64,000 nucleotides of DNA from Thermomonospora catenispora (GTDB lineage: Bacteria > Actinomycetota > Actinomycetes > Streptosporangiales > Streptosporangiaceae): contig NZ_RRYT01000002.1 of the NCBI RefSeq assembly GCF_006363815.1, positions 186,001-250,000 of the forward strand, in the 5' to 3' direction. Positions within the stretch are counted from its first letter, which is position 1; each line of letters begins with the position of its first letter. This document shows positions 9,729 to 18,364 of the stretch, one piece after another. Position numbers and translations under genes: made by a program. The notes under the pieces are model-generated. The model was not told the DNA's origin and did not search any database. It worked only from the letters and a program-made list of their open reading frames with translations.

Positions 9729-10727
9729 TCAGCGCTGCTGGTCGGCGAACGCCTTCTCGAGGGCCTCGACGTAGCGGAGGGCGATGAGCTGGGCCAGGAC
9801 CGGGTGGTCGCCCAGCGGGGCGGCGATGCCCGCCCCCATGTCGGCGGCGAGCTTGGACAGGGCCGCCAGATGGGCGGGGTCGGCCTCGGGGCCGATCACG
9901 CAGGGGGCGTAGGCGACGTGGGTGGCCCCGGCTTCGCGCAGACGGGCGGCGGCCTCGGCGGGGCTCACCGCGCCGGAGCCGCCGTCGAGGGCGGCGGCGG
10001 TGGCGGGGACGGCCAGGCGGGAGGCCAGCAGCACGGCGCTGACCTCGGCGTCCTGGACGGCGGCCGGACCGCCCGGGACGGCGATCACCACACCGCCGGC
10101 CATGGTGACCATGGTCATCATCCGGACCCGGTCGGCGCGCGCCAACCCGGCTTCGGCGAGCCGTTCATGCAGTGCCTGGGCGATCAGCGGGTGCGGCCCC
10201 AGCGGTTCGGCGATCAGCGCGGGCACCCCGGAGGCGGCCACCGTCTCGTGCAGCGCGCGCTGGATCTGCGGGACGGGGCCGGGCAGCAGCGGCACCACCA
10301 CGGCCGGAGGCATGTCCGGGGCCCGTTCGGCGGTCTCCGCGGTCGCCAGGGCGTCGCTCAGCGCGTACTGCGAACCCTCCAGATATCCCAGGACCACCGG
10401 CCGCTCGGTGTGGGCGTGCTCGGTCAGCAGGGCGAGCGCGCCCGCCACCCCGGCCGATCCGGAGGCGTCGGGGGCGTACGCGCCCGGCACCGCCAGGATG
10501 AGCGGGGGAGCGTCCGGGGGGAGTGCGAAGGACTCGGCACCGCGATGCCGTCCACCGCGGCGCGGCCGGCGCCGCCGGGCCGGGAGGCCCTCGGGGCCTG
10601 TGTTGTCGAGAGGCGCTTCGCTGTCAGGGTTCACGGCCGGAATCGTAACGGTGCAGGGATGCCTCATTCCCTGCTTGTGGGAGTTATGTAGTAAATAATC
10701 CGATTTTGTGACTCTTGTTACGGTCAT
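9729..10727 (-). CDS. CbiX/sirohydrochlorin-chelatase-like protein lacking chelatase histidines
   Basis: The 332-residue frame has two tandem half-domains with the CbiX layout, for example VVVPLLPGPVPQIQRAL and LAEPLGPHPLIAQALHERL-like segments. Where active chelatases carry AHGS in the first strand, this protein has LILAVPGAYAPD, and the later G-x-H strand is also absent. It therefore probably does not insert metal. The first 20-30 codons (to ATG 10664 or GTG 10634) are AT-rich and basic and may be promoter rather than protein. It is divergent from the conservon, whose function it could share. Confidence 0.7.
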   Translation of the reverse strand: MTVTRVTKSDYLLHNSHKQGMRHPCTVTIPAVNPDSEAPLDNTGPEGLPARRRRPRRGGRHRGAESFALPPDAPPLILAVPGAYAPDASGSAGVAGALALLTEHAHTERPVVLGYLEGSQYALSDALATAETAERAPDMPPAVVVPLLPGPVPQIQRALHETVAASGVPALIAEPLGPHPLIAQALHERLAEAGLARADRVRMMTMVTMAGGVVIAVPGGPAAVQDAEVSAVLLASRLAVPATAAALDGGSGAVSPAEAAARLREAGATHVAYAPCVIGPEADPAHLAALSKLAADMGAGIAAPLGDHPVLAQLIALRYVEALEKAFADQQR

Positions 10728-10888
10728 GGTGACGTGCGGTCACAGTGCCGACTGTAACGCCCTGACAACATTGTCCACTCGGGTGCCGAGGATGATCCAT
10801 GACGGCGGGTGCGGACGTAGTAAGCTCCCGGAACCCCCGTACCGACATCAATCGGGAGGGTCCCCGTCATGATGGGTCACGAGGTGTG
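10728..10888. promoter_or_regulatory. Divergent promoter region between CbiX-like gene and conservon
   Basis: The region contains TGACAA at 10763-10768, a possible -35 box, embedded in the palindrome GACAACATTGTC (10764-10775). It is one of the few AT-richer patches in this part of the window. Both directions may start here. No known factor is assigned. Confidence 0.35.
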
Positions 10889-13588
10889 ATGGCCTCCGAC
10901 GCCACGCCGGCCAGAACCCAGTCGATCCGCACCAAGATCGTCATCCTCCTGGCCATCCCGTTGCTCGCCCTGGTGTGCCTCTGGGCGGGGGCGACCGTCG
11001 CCGCTTTCGGACCCGCCCGGGAGCTGTACCACTCGCGCGAGTTCAGCGACAAGCTCGCCCGACCGGCGCTCGACCTGGTGGACGCCCTCCAACACGAACG
11101 GCGCATGTCGATGGCCCTGCTGGGGAACCGGTCGCTGGACTCCTCCGGCCTGGACGCGCAGCGGGCCAAGACCGACCAGGCGCGCCGGGTGTTCCGCGAC
11201 AACAGCGCCGACGGGGGACTGCGCGGCGGCATCAACCCCACCGTGCGGCGGCGGATGGACGCGATGGTCGCCCGGCTGAGCGAACTGGACGCGCTGCGCC
11301 GGCTGATCGACCAGCGGGGGACCTCCCGTGACCGGGTGCTGGAGGACTACTCCGCCCTGATCGACGGGATCGTCGACATCTTCAAGGCGGTGACCGTCGC
11401 CAACGGCGAGGTCGCCCGGGGCTTCAACACCGTGCTGCGGATCAGCCTGATCCGTGAGCTGTACACCCGCCAGGACGCGCTGGTCACCGGGGTGCTGTCG
11501 GCGGGCCGGTGGACCTCCGCGGAGATGGACGCCTTCAAACGGCTCAACGGCGCCAAGGAGCTCGTGATCTCCGACACCGTGGGGACCCTGGACCCCAAGG
11601 ACCGCAGCGCCTACGAGGCGTTCCTGACCAGCCCGGACTACGCCCGGGTGGAGCGGCTGGAGCAGCAGCTGCTCAGCGCCGACGCGACCGAGCGGCGACT
11701 GCCGATCGACCAGGGCACCTGGCGCACCGCGTCGGAGGCCGCCATCACCAGGCTCTCTGAGCTGGAGCTGCGCATCACCGACAACACCGTCGACCGGTCC
11801 GCGGGGATCGCGCTGCGCATCTACGGCCGGCTGGCCGCCGCGGGCGGCCTGGGCCTGCTGGCCGTCGTCGCCGCCACCGCGGTCGCCTGGCGGGTCGCCC
11901 GCCGGGTGATCGGCGAGAGCCGTCGGGTCTCCCGCTCGGTGACCGCCTTCACCGACGAGTACCTGCCCACGCTGACCGGGAGGATCCGGCGCGGCGAGCC
12001 GATCGACCCCGACGTCCGGCTGCCCCGGCAGGACCTGCAGGTCACCGAGATCGCCCGGATCAACGAGGCGTTCGTGGCCGCCGCCCGCGCGGTGGTGGGG
12101 GCCGCCGCCCGGGAGAGCCGGACCCGGCAGGCGGTCAACGAGGTGTTCGTGACGCTGGCCCGCCGCAACCAGGCGCTGGTGCACCGCCAGCTCAGCCTGC
12201 TGGACGCGATGGAGCGGCGCACCGAGGACCCCGACGAGCTGGCCGACCTGTTCCGCCTGGACCACCTGGCCACCCGCATGCGGCGGCACGCCGAGGGTCT
12301 GGTCATCCTGGCCGGCAAGACCGCCGGGCGGACCTGGCGCTCCCCGGTGCCGCTGGTGGACGTGGTGCGCGGCGCGGTCGCCGAGGTCGAGGACTACACC
12401 CGGGTCACCGTGCTGTCCATGCCGGCCGCCGCGCTGGCCGGCAACGCGGTCGCCGACACCATCCACCTGCTGGCCGAGCTGATCGAGAACGCCACCCTGT
12501 TCTCCCCGCCCGGGTCCCCGGTGCGGATCACCGGCCAGCTGGTGCCGAACGGCTTCGTGGTGGAGATCGAGGACCGCGGGCTCGGGCTCAAGGCCGAGAC
12601 GCTGGAGGAGCTGAACCGCCGGCTGGCCGAGCCGCCCGAGTTCGACCTGTCGGATCTGGGCCGGCTCGGCCTGTTCGTGGTGGCGCGGCTGGCCGACCGG
12701 CACGACATCAAGGTGTCGCTGCGGCCCTCGCCGTACGGCGGCACCACCGCCATCGTGCTGGTGCCCGCCGACCTGATCGTGGAGTCGCCGTCCGGCGGAC
12801 TGCCGCCCGCCGAACTGCGCGCCCAGCTGCCCGGCTCCCGGCCGACGCGGGCGTCGGCCTCCGCCGAGGCGCCGTCGGCGTCCACCGGGCCGCAGCGGGC
12901 GGTGCGGACGGTGACGCCGGTGCGGATCGCCGAGCCGGAGGAGGAGCCCGCACGCCTCCGCGAGGACGACGACCCGCGCCCCGACGTCCCGGCCGAACTG
13001 CCCCGGCGACGCTCCGCCCGCCGCACCGCGCCCGAGCGGAGCGAGGGCGCGGGTGCCGGTTCGTCGGGGGGTGCGGGGGGTCGTCCCCCCGCGGGCGGCG
13101 GTGTGCCCGAGCGGAGCGAGGGCGCGGGTGCGCGTTCCGCCGAAGGACCGGGGATCCGCCGTCTCGACGGCGGGGAGGCGCCGGAGAACGGGGAGGGCCC
13201 CGCCGGGCGCGCGCGTCTCGAGGAGTCCTCCGCCGGCGGGGAGGCGTCGAGGCAAGACGGGAACGCCGCGGCGTCGCCCGAGGGAGCGGATGCGGCGGAC
13301 GGCGCAGGCGGTCGGGAGAGGAAGGCACGGGTGGGCGCGCACCGCGCGCCGGTGGAGATGACGCCCGACGGGTTGCCTCGTCGGCGCCGACAGAAGAACC
13401 TGGCGCCCCGGCTGCGGGATGAGACCGGGCCTCAGCCGGCGGTCTCGGGAGGCATGCGGCAGGCGGCCGAGCTCGACGAGGAGAGGCTCGCCGCCGTGCG
13501 CGCCAGGATGGCCGCCATGCAGCGAGGCTGGCAGCGTGGACGAGCCGAGGCCGAAGAGGGCCAGGGGACACGGGAGGATGATCAATGA
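10889..13588 (+). CDS. Nitrate/nitrite-sensor-type histidine kinase of a conservon (CvnA-like)
   Basis: The protein has 899 residues from the ATG at 10889, preceded by GAGG; an in-frame ATG at 10799 adds 30 residues with no ribosome site. One TM segment lies near the N-terminus (VILLAIPLLALVCLWAGATV), then an extracellular NIT-type sensor region (QHERRMSMALL), a second TM (AAAGGLGLLAVVAATAVAW), a HAMP-like linker, and a kinase domain with HRQLSLLDAMERR and the ATP lid ELIENATLFSPPGSP, DRGLGL. The last 250 residues are a disordered acidic/Pro/Gly tail. It heads a four-gene conservon, a membrane-proximal signalling complex known in Streptomyces. Confidence 0.9.
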   Translation: MASDATPARTQSIRTKIVILLAIPLLALVCLWAGATVAAFGPARELYHSREFSDKLARPALDLVDALQHERRMSMALLGNRSLDSSGLDAQRAKTDQARRVFRDNSADGGLRGGINPTVRRRMDAMVARLSELDALRRLIDQRGTSRDRVLEDYSALIDGIVDIFKAVTVANGEVARGFNTVLRISLIRELYTRQDALVTGVLSAGRWTSAEMDAFKRLNGAKELVISDTVGTLDPKDRSAYEAFLTSPDYARVERLEQQLLSADATERRLPIDQGTWRTASEAAITRLSELELRITDNTVDRSAGIALRIYGRLAAAGGLGLLAVVAATAVAWRVARRVIGESRRVSRSVTAFTDEYLPTLTGRIRRGEPIDPDVRLPRQDLQVTEIARINEAFVAAARAVVGAAARESRTRQAVNEVFVTLARRNQALVHRQLSLLDAMERRTEDPDELADLFRLDHLATRMRRHAEGLVILAGKTAGRTWRSPVPLVDVVRGAVAEVEDYTRVTVLSMPAAALAGNAVADTIHLLAELIENATLFSPPGSPVRITGQLVPNGFVVEIEDRGLGLKAETLEELNRRLAEPPEFDLSDLGRLGLFVVARLADRHDIKVSLRPSPYGGTTAIVLVPADLIVESPSGGLPPAELRAQLPGSRPTRASASAEAPSASTGPQRAVRTVTPVRIAEPEEEPARLREDDDPRPDVPAELPRRRSARRTAPERSEGAGAGSSGGAGGRPPAGGGVPERSEGAGARSAEGPGIRRLDGGEAPENGEGPAGRARLEESSAGGEASRQDGNAAASPEGADAADGAGGRERKARVGAHRAPVEMTPDGLPRRRRQKNLAPRLRDETGPQPAVSGGMRQAAELDEERLAAVRARMAAMQRGWQRGRAEAEEGQGTREDDQ
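13030..13131 (+). repeat. 27-bp direct repeat inside the kinase tail
   Basis: An identical 27-base unit (GCCCGAGCGGAGCG...) occurs at 13030-13056 and 13105-13131, giving PERSEGAGA twice in frame in the low-complexity C-terminal tail of the sensor kinase. It is a recent internal duplication in unstructured sequence. Confidence 0.85.
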
Positions 13589-14004
13589 CGGACGTCGCGA
13601 ACTCCGGCGGTGAACTGAACTGGCTGCTGGACAATCTCGTCGACAACGTGGCCCAGGTGCGCCACGCGGTGGTGCTGTCCAACGACGGGCTGCGGATCGC
13701 CTCCTCGCGCGGGCTGGAGCGGGAGGACGCCGAGCGGTTGGCCGCGGTGGCCGCCAGCTTCCAGAGCCTGTCTCGGGGCGCCGGCCAGGAGTTCGGCGGC
13801 GGCGCTCCCCGGCAGACCATCGTGGAGATGGAGTCGGCGTTCCTGTTCGTCACCGCGGCGGGGCAGGGCGCCGCGCTGGCCGTGCTGGCCGACGCGGACG
13901 CCGACGTCGGTGTGATCGCCTATGAGATGGCCATGCTGGTGACCCGGGTGGGCAGGCACTTGTCGGCCAACCCGCGTGCGGCCATGGCGGAGCATCATGC
14001 ATGA
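13585..14004 (+). CDS. Roadblock/LC7 domain protein (conservon CvnB-like)
   Basis: This 139-residue single-domain protein carries the roadblock pattern: NWLLDNLVDNVAQVRHAVVLSNDG at the start, GLEREDAERLAAVAASFQSL, and GAALAVLADADADVGVIAYEM. Such proteins bind small GTPases and act as adaptors or GAPs. Its ATG overlaps the kinase stop by 4 bases (ATGA), so expression is coupled. It should bridge the kinase and the GTPase at 14400. Confidence 0.92.
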   Translation: MTDVANSGGELNWLLDNLVDNVAQVRHAVVLSNDGLRIASSRGLEREDAERLAAVAASFQSLSRGAGQEFGGGAPRQTIVEMESAFLFVTAAGQGAALAVLADADADVGVIAYEMAMLVTRVGRHLSANPRAAMAEHHA

Positions 14005-14419
14005 CGACACCGAACCACCGCACCGCGACGGCAGGCGCGACGCCGAGTGGCTCGATCACGAGTCGGGCCCGGTGGTGCGCCCGTATGCGCTGACCGGCGG
14101 GCGCACCAAGCCCACGGCCAGCGACTTCGACTTGATCGCCATCATTGAGACCGTCGACGTCCCCGGGGAGGCCGGGGACGGACACGGCGAGCGCCTACCG
14201 CTCTCGCCTGAACACCTCACCATCTGCGAACTGTGCCGCACGCCGCTGTCGGTGGCGGAGGTCGCCTCCGAGCTGGATCTCGCCCTCGGCGTGGTCCGGG
14301 TGCTGCTCGGCGACCTGCTCGATCGTGGCCTGATCCGGGTACGCCGCCCGGCTCCGGTCGCACAGTTCCCCAACGAGCGCGTACTCAAGGAAGTGATCGA
14401 TGGACTCCATGCGCTCTGA
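13997..14419 (+). CDS. DUF742 protein (conservon CvnC-like)
   Basis: The 140-residue protein starts at ATG 13997, overlapping the roadblock stop by 8 bases. It shows the DUF742 pattern VVRPYALTGGRT near the N-terminus and a winged-helix-like C-terminal part: LTICELCRTPLSVAEVASEL, GVVRVLLGDLLDRGLIRVR, and LLDRGL-type recognition region. Its biochemical role is unknown in the family. Gene order (kinase, roadblock, DUF742, GTPase) is the conservon order. Confidence 0.9.
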   Translation: MHDDTEPPHRDGRRDAEWLDHESGPVVRPYALTGGRTKPTASDFDLIAIIETVDVPGEAGDGHGERLPLSPEHLTICELCRTPLSVAEVASELDLALGVVRVLLGDLLDRGLIRVRRPAPVAQFPNERVLKEVIDGLHAL

Positions 14420-15014
14420 CCCCGCCGGCTCCGTGTCGGGCGCGGTGGGCGATCCGCGCGAGTCGTCCCTGGCGGTCAAGATCCTGATCGCCGGGGGGTT
14501 TGGCGTTGGCAAGACCACCCTGGTGGGCGCGGTCAGCGAGATCCGGCCGCTGCGCACCGAGGCGATGCTCACCGAGAAGAGCATCGGCGTGGACGACACG
14601 GCCATGGTGGCGGGGAAGACCACGACCACGGTCGCCATGGACTTCGGTCGCATCACCCTGCCCACCGGCCTGGTGCTGTACCTGTTCGGCACCCCGGGCC
14701 AGGATCGCTTCTGGTTCATGTGGGACGAGCTGGCGCAGGGCGCGCTGGGCGCGGTGGTGCTGGTCGACACCCGCCGGCTGGCCGACTGCTTCGCCTCGGT
14801 GGACTACTTCGAGCGCCGCGGGCTGCCGTTCATCGTGGCGGTCAACCACTTCGAGGGCGCCAAGATGTACGCCCCCGAGCAGATCCGCGCCGCCCTCGAC
14901 CTGGAGGACGACGTCCCGGTGATCATCACCGACGTGCGCACCCGGGAGGCGGCCAAGCAGGTTTTGATCACGCTGGTCGAGCACGTCCTGATGGCGACCT
15001 CTCGCCGGCGCTGA
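14400..15014 (+). CDS. Small GTP-binding protein of the conservon (CvnD-like)
   Basis: The 204-residue P-loop protein overlaps the DUF742 gene by 20 bases; an in-frame ATG at 14409 is an alternative start. The P-loop reads GGFGVGKTTL, the switch II region LFGTPGQDRFWFMW (DxxG replaced by GTPGQ, typical of the family), and the base-specificity motif is in VAVNHFEGA rather than NKxD. It is probably the output GTPase of the conservon. No P450 gene follows, unlike conservons that include a cvnE. Confidence 0.92.
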   Translation: MDSMRSDPAGSVSGAVGDPRESSLAVKILIAGGFGVGKTTLVGAVSEIRPLRTEAMLTEKSIGVDDTAMVAGKTTTTVAMDFGRITLPTGLVLYLFGTPGQDRFWFMWDELAQGALGAVVLVDTRRLADCFASVDYFERRGLPFIVAVNHFEGAKMYAPEQIRAALDLEDDVPVIITDVRTREAAKQVLITLVEHVLMATSRRR

Positions 15015-15018
15015 CCGG

Positions 15019-15058
15019 GTCGGGCGGGCCTTCGTCACGTGACGGAGGCCCGCCCGAC
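15019..15058 (+). terminator. Strong 40-base near-perfect palindrome ending the conservon operon
   Basis: GTCGGGCGGGCCT (15019-15031) pairs with 15046-15058, and pairing continues inward through TCGTCAC/GTGACGG with one G-T wobble to a symmetric centre. It starts 4 bases after the GTPase stop. Intrinsic terminator without a clear U tract; it could also work in reverse. Confidence 0.75.
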
Positions 15059-15691
15059 GCGTTCGGGGCGGACGCCGTCGGACCCGGGCGCAGGGGACGG
15101 CGGCGTCGCGGCCGGGACCGAAGGGCGTGCCCGGCCGATCGGGGCGTCGCCGGGACCGCCCGGCCCGCCGACCGCCGGCGGACGAGACGGCCGCCCCTTC
15201 GTCGCCGTTCTTCTGCACCGTGTGCCTCTGCACCGTGCGGACCGCGCATGCCGCGGCGGTTCTCCTCGGGTCTCCCCGTGGTCTCCTCGGGACGGGAGGC
15301 GGCGCGTCCGGCGACGCCGGATGCGGGGGCGCAGGCCCGGCGGGGCTCTTCCGCGTCGACGCGGGCGTCCGCGGTGCGGCGGTGTCGTGGTGACCGGACG
15401 CCCGGGCCGGTGCGCGCACGCGTCGCCGGGACGGCGTCCTCTTCCCGTCCTTCCCCGCGCGGCCCGAGCGCGCCGCGTCGCCCGTGATCGGGAGACCGAG
15501 CGTGGCGGGGCGTGCGCGCCCGGTGGGGCGGGGCGGGCGACCGCGCAAAACAAGATCGTTCTTTTCGCGGACCGGTGGGCGGTGAGGCCGGGGCTGCGCC
15601 ACGATGGTGTGCGCGCGAAGGTCCGGGCGTTCGCGGACGCCGACCGCCTGTTGGGGGACCGGGGCGCGTTCTCCGTAGGAGGGGGAGCAAG
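15059..15691. other. 633-base stretch without a recognisable gene
   Basis: Open frames on both strands are long only because the DNA is GC-rich; their products are Arg/Pro/Gly-rich and show no domain. The AT-richer patch around 15547-15565 (AAACAAGATCGTTCTTTTCG) and the ribosome site AGGAGGGGGAG just before 15692 suggest the promoter and leader of the next gene. Confidence 0.6.
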
Positions 15692-18364
15692 GTGACGGCT
15701 ACTTCGGAGGACAGCCCGACCGAGCCGTTCCCGCGGATCGAGGCCGCGGCGCCGGCCGAGCCGCGGCGGAACGGCGGGCGCCGGGCCCGTCTGGGGGGAG
15801 CGCCGGAGGGGGGAGGCCCGGCGGGCGGCGCCTCGCCGTGGCAGCGTTCCCACGCCGTGTGGCACCGGGCGGGGGTGGACTGGGTGCACACGGTCGTGAC
15901 CGCTCCGCAGCTCGAACCCATCGTGGGCGCGCAGGTCCCGCAGGATCTCCAGGAGGCGGGGGCGGCGGAGGCCCCGCCGGCCGCCCAGGACCCGCGGTCG
16001 TTCCGCGGGGAGGCGTCTTCCCCGCCCCCGCAGACCGCTCCGGCGGCCGCCGCGGCGGCCCGGACCCCTGCGGTCCGGCCGCCGAAGATCGGGGCGCTGC
16101 CGCCGCCGCGCCGCGACCCCGCCTGGCCGCGCCCGGTGCTGTCGGCCGCGGCGGTGGCCGTCGTGGTGACGGCCGGGGCCGTGGGCTTCGCGGCGCTCGG
16201 CGGCGGGAAGGAGTCCGCCGCGCGGCCGGCGCAGCGCTTCGCGGCGGTGTCGGCGGACCGGTGGTTCGCCGTGGATCCGGCGGCGGCCGACGGGCTGGAC
16301 CAGCGTCTCACCGCGGTGGCCGGGGAGAAGGGGACGGTGATCGCGGCCGGCGGGGAGACCGGCGGCCCGGACCGGGGCCGGTTCCTGGTGTCCGTCGACG
16401 CCGGGCGCACCTGGCGGACGGCGCGCGTCCGGGACGCCGACGGGGCCGAGCCGCCGCCGGGGGAGATCCCGCACCGACTGGCCGGGGGCGCGGGCCGGTG
16501 GCTGGCCGTCGGCGGCCCCGTCGGGCCGCAGCCGAGGGAGGCCTCCCAGACCGTGGTGTGGACCAGCTCCGACGGCCTGACCTGGACCCGGCGCGGCGGG
16601 CTGTTCGCGCCGGGGGACCAGGTGCTGGGGATCGCCCGCACCGCCGCCGGGTTCACGGCCGTGGGCACCACGGGCACCGGCGGGGGGACCCGGGGGGTGT
16701 TGTGGACCAGTGCGGACGGGGCCGCCTGGCGGCGGGTCGACCGGCCCGCCCTGGGCGGGGAGGTCCGCCGGCTGGACGGGATCGCCGCGTTCGGCGGGAT
16801 CACGGTGGTGCACGGCGCGATCCGCACCAAGGTCACCGAGACCGAGCGGCGGGGCGGCCGGAAGCGGCGCACGACCCGGACCGTGGAGGAGACCGGTCAC
16901 TGGGTCTCCGGCGACGGCGGCCGCACCTGGAGCCCGGTGCGCCCGGGGCAGGCCCAGGGGTCCTTCGGCGGCCTGACCGGTCTGACCGGCGGCCCGAACG
17001 GGCTGTTCGCCGTACGCGAGGCCAAGCGCACCACCGGGCCGCGGAAGCGGCGCACCACCGAACGGTACGCGGTGGTGTGGCATTCGCCGGACGGGCGGCG
17101 CTGGACCCCGGTCGGGCAGGTGCGCACCGACGGCTACAAACGGCTGGAGCGGCTGGCCGGCTCACCGGACGGACTGGCCGCGCTGGTCGATGCGGGCAAG
17201 GGAAAGAAGGCCGTGCTGACCAGTGCGGACGGTCGTTCCTGGCGGCGTGTCGGCGAGGTGACCGGGGCCGAGGTCGCCGGGCTGGCCGCGGTCGGCGGCG
17301 GCGCGGTCGTGGCCGGCCGGCGCGGCCCCGATCCGTATCTGGCGACCTCCGGCGGGGAGGTGCGGCTGGCCTCGGTGCCCGGGGCGATCCGCCCCGAGCG
17401 GGCGGTCCACGCGCTGGCCGCCGGTCCCCGCCTGGTGGCGGTCGGCAGCGCCAACGGGCGGATCGCCGCCTGGACCTCGGCGGACGGCCGGAACTGGACC
17501 CGGGGCTCGATGCCGGAGAGCGACCCGCAGCCCCGGCGGCGCCTGACGGACGTGGTGCACGGGCCCGCGGGCTGGCTGGCGGTGGGCCGCAGCGGCGAGG
17601 ACGTCCCGGTGATCGTCGTCTCCGGCGACGGGGCGGTGTGGACGAAGGGTCCGGCGCCGGCGGGCAAGGGCCATCCGCTGGCGGCCGCGCACGGGCCGGG
17701 CGGATATGTGGCGGTGGGCCGCGACGGCCGCTGGGCCGCGGCCTGGCATTCCGCCGATCTGAAGGGCTGGAAGCGCGGCTCCGGCATGGGGGAGGGCCGT
17801 ATGCACGACGTGGCGGTCGCCTCCGGCGGGTACGTCGCGGTCGGGGCGCGTTCGGCCCCCGATCGGCCGGCGGCCTGGACCTCGGCGGACGGCGGGAAGT
17901 GGCGTCATACGGCGGTGCCGTTGCCGTCCGGCCTCGCCTCCGGGTCGCTGCACCGGGTCGCCGCCCGGGGCGCTCTGGTGGTGGCGCTCGGGACGGGCCT
18001 GGCGGAGGGCTCGCCGCAGCCGCGGCCGTTCGCCGCGGTGTCCGCCGACGGCGGCCGGACCTGGCAGGCGGGATGGCTGCCCGACGCCGGGGCGGGCGCC
18101 GCGCTGACCGACGTGACCGCGACGGCGCGCGGATTCGTCGTGGCGGGGAGCGCCGGGAGGCCGGGGGCGCGCGACGTGCTGGTGTGGACGACGACGGACG
18201 GCCGCTCCTGGCGGCGGGTGCCGGCGAGCGGCACCGGCCTGGACGGGGCGGGCGACCAGTGGCTGACCGCGCTGGCCGCGACCTCCGGCGAGCTGCTGGC
18301 CGTGGGCGTGACCGGCGACCATCGGGGCGAGACCCCCACGTTCTGGCGGAGGCCGTTGCCGTGA
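15692..18364 (+). CDS. Large single-pass protein with BNR/propeller-like extracellular repeats
   Basis: The 890-residue protein begins at GTG 15692 behind AGGAGGGGGAG. A Pro/Ala-rich cytoplasmic part of about 150 residues precedes one TM helix (VLSAAAVAVVVTAGAVGFAAL). The rest is extracellular and repetitive: about a dozen units with the signature W-x-S-x-DG-x-x-W-x-R, such as WTSSDGLTWTRRG, WTSADGAAWRRV and WTTTDGRSWRRV. This is the Asp-box-type pattern of sialidase/sortilin-like beta-propellers. No enzymatic residues are evident; binding or cell-surface scaffolding is plausible. Its stop overlaps the start of the PLP enzyme gene. Confidence 0.75.
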   Translation: MTATSEDSPTEPFPRIEAAAPAEPRRNGGRRARLGGAPEGGGPAGGASPWQRSHAVWHRAGVDWVHTVVTAPQLEPIVGAQVPQDLQEAGAAEAPPAAQDPRSFRGEASSPPPQTAPAAAAAARTPAVRPPKIGALPPPRRDPAWPRPVLSAAAVAVVVTAGAVGFAALGGGKESAARPAQRFAAVSADRWFAVDPAAADGLDQRLTAVAGEKGTVIAAGGETGGPDRGRFLVSVDAGRTWRTARVRDADGAEPPPGEIPHRLAGGAGRWLAVGGPVGPQPREASQTVVWTSSDGLTWTRRGGLFAPGDQVLGIARTAAGFTAVGTTGTGGGTRGVLWTSADGAAWRRVDRPALGGEVRRLDGIAAFGGITVVHGAIRTKVTETERRGGRKRRTTRTVEETGHWVSGDGGRTWSPVRPGQAQGSFGGLTGLTGGPNGLFAVREAKRTTGPRKRRTTERYAVVWHSPDGRRWTPVGQVRTDGYKRLERLAGSPDGLAALVDAGKGKKAVLTSADGRSWRRVGEVTGAEVAGLAAVGGGAVVAGRRGPDPYLATSGGEVRLASVPGAIRPERAVHALAAGPRLVAVGSANGRIAAWTSADGRNWTRGSMPESDPQPRRRLTDVVHGPAGWLAVGRSGEDVPVIVVSGDGAVWTKGPAPAGKGHPLAAAHGPGGYVAVGRDGRWAAAWHSADLKGWKRGSGMGEGRMHDVAVASGGYVAVGARSAPDRPAAWTSADGGKWRHTAVPLPSGLASGSLHRVAARGALVVALGTGLAEGSPQPRPFAAVSADGGRTWQAGWLPDAGAGAALTDVTATARGFVVAGSAGRPGARDVLVWTTTDGRSWRRVPASGTGLDGAGDQWLTALAATSGELLAVGVTGDHRGETPTFWRRPLP

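Noticed and set aside
13030-13131. Two copies of a 27-bp unit as a CRISPR or mobile repeat
   Set aside because: Only two copies, in frame, within a low-complexity protein tail; there are no regular spacers or cas genes.
10877-13585. A 902-codon open frame opposite the conservon kinase
   Set aside because: Antisense shadow with no domain or ribosome site; the plus-strand kinase has all expected motifs.
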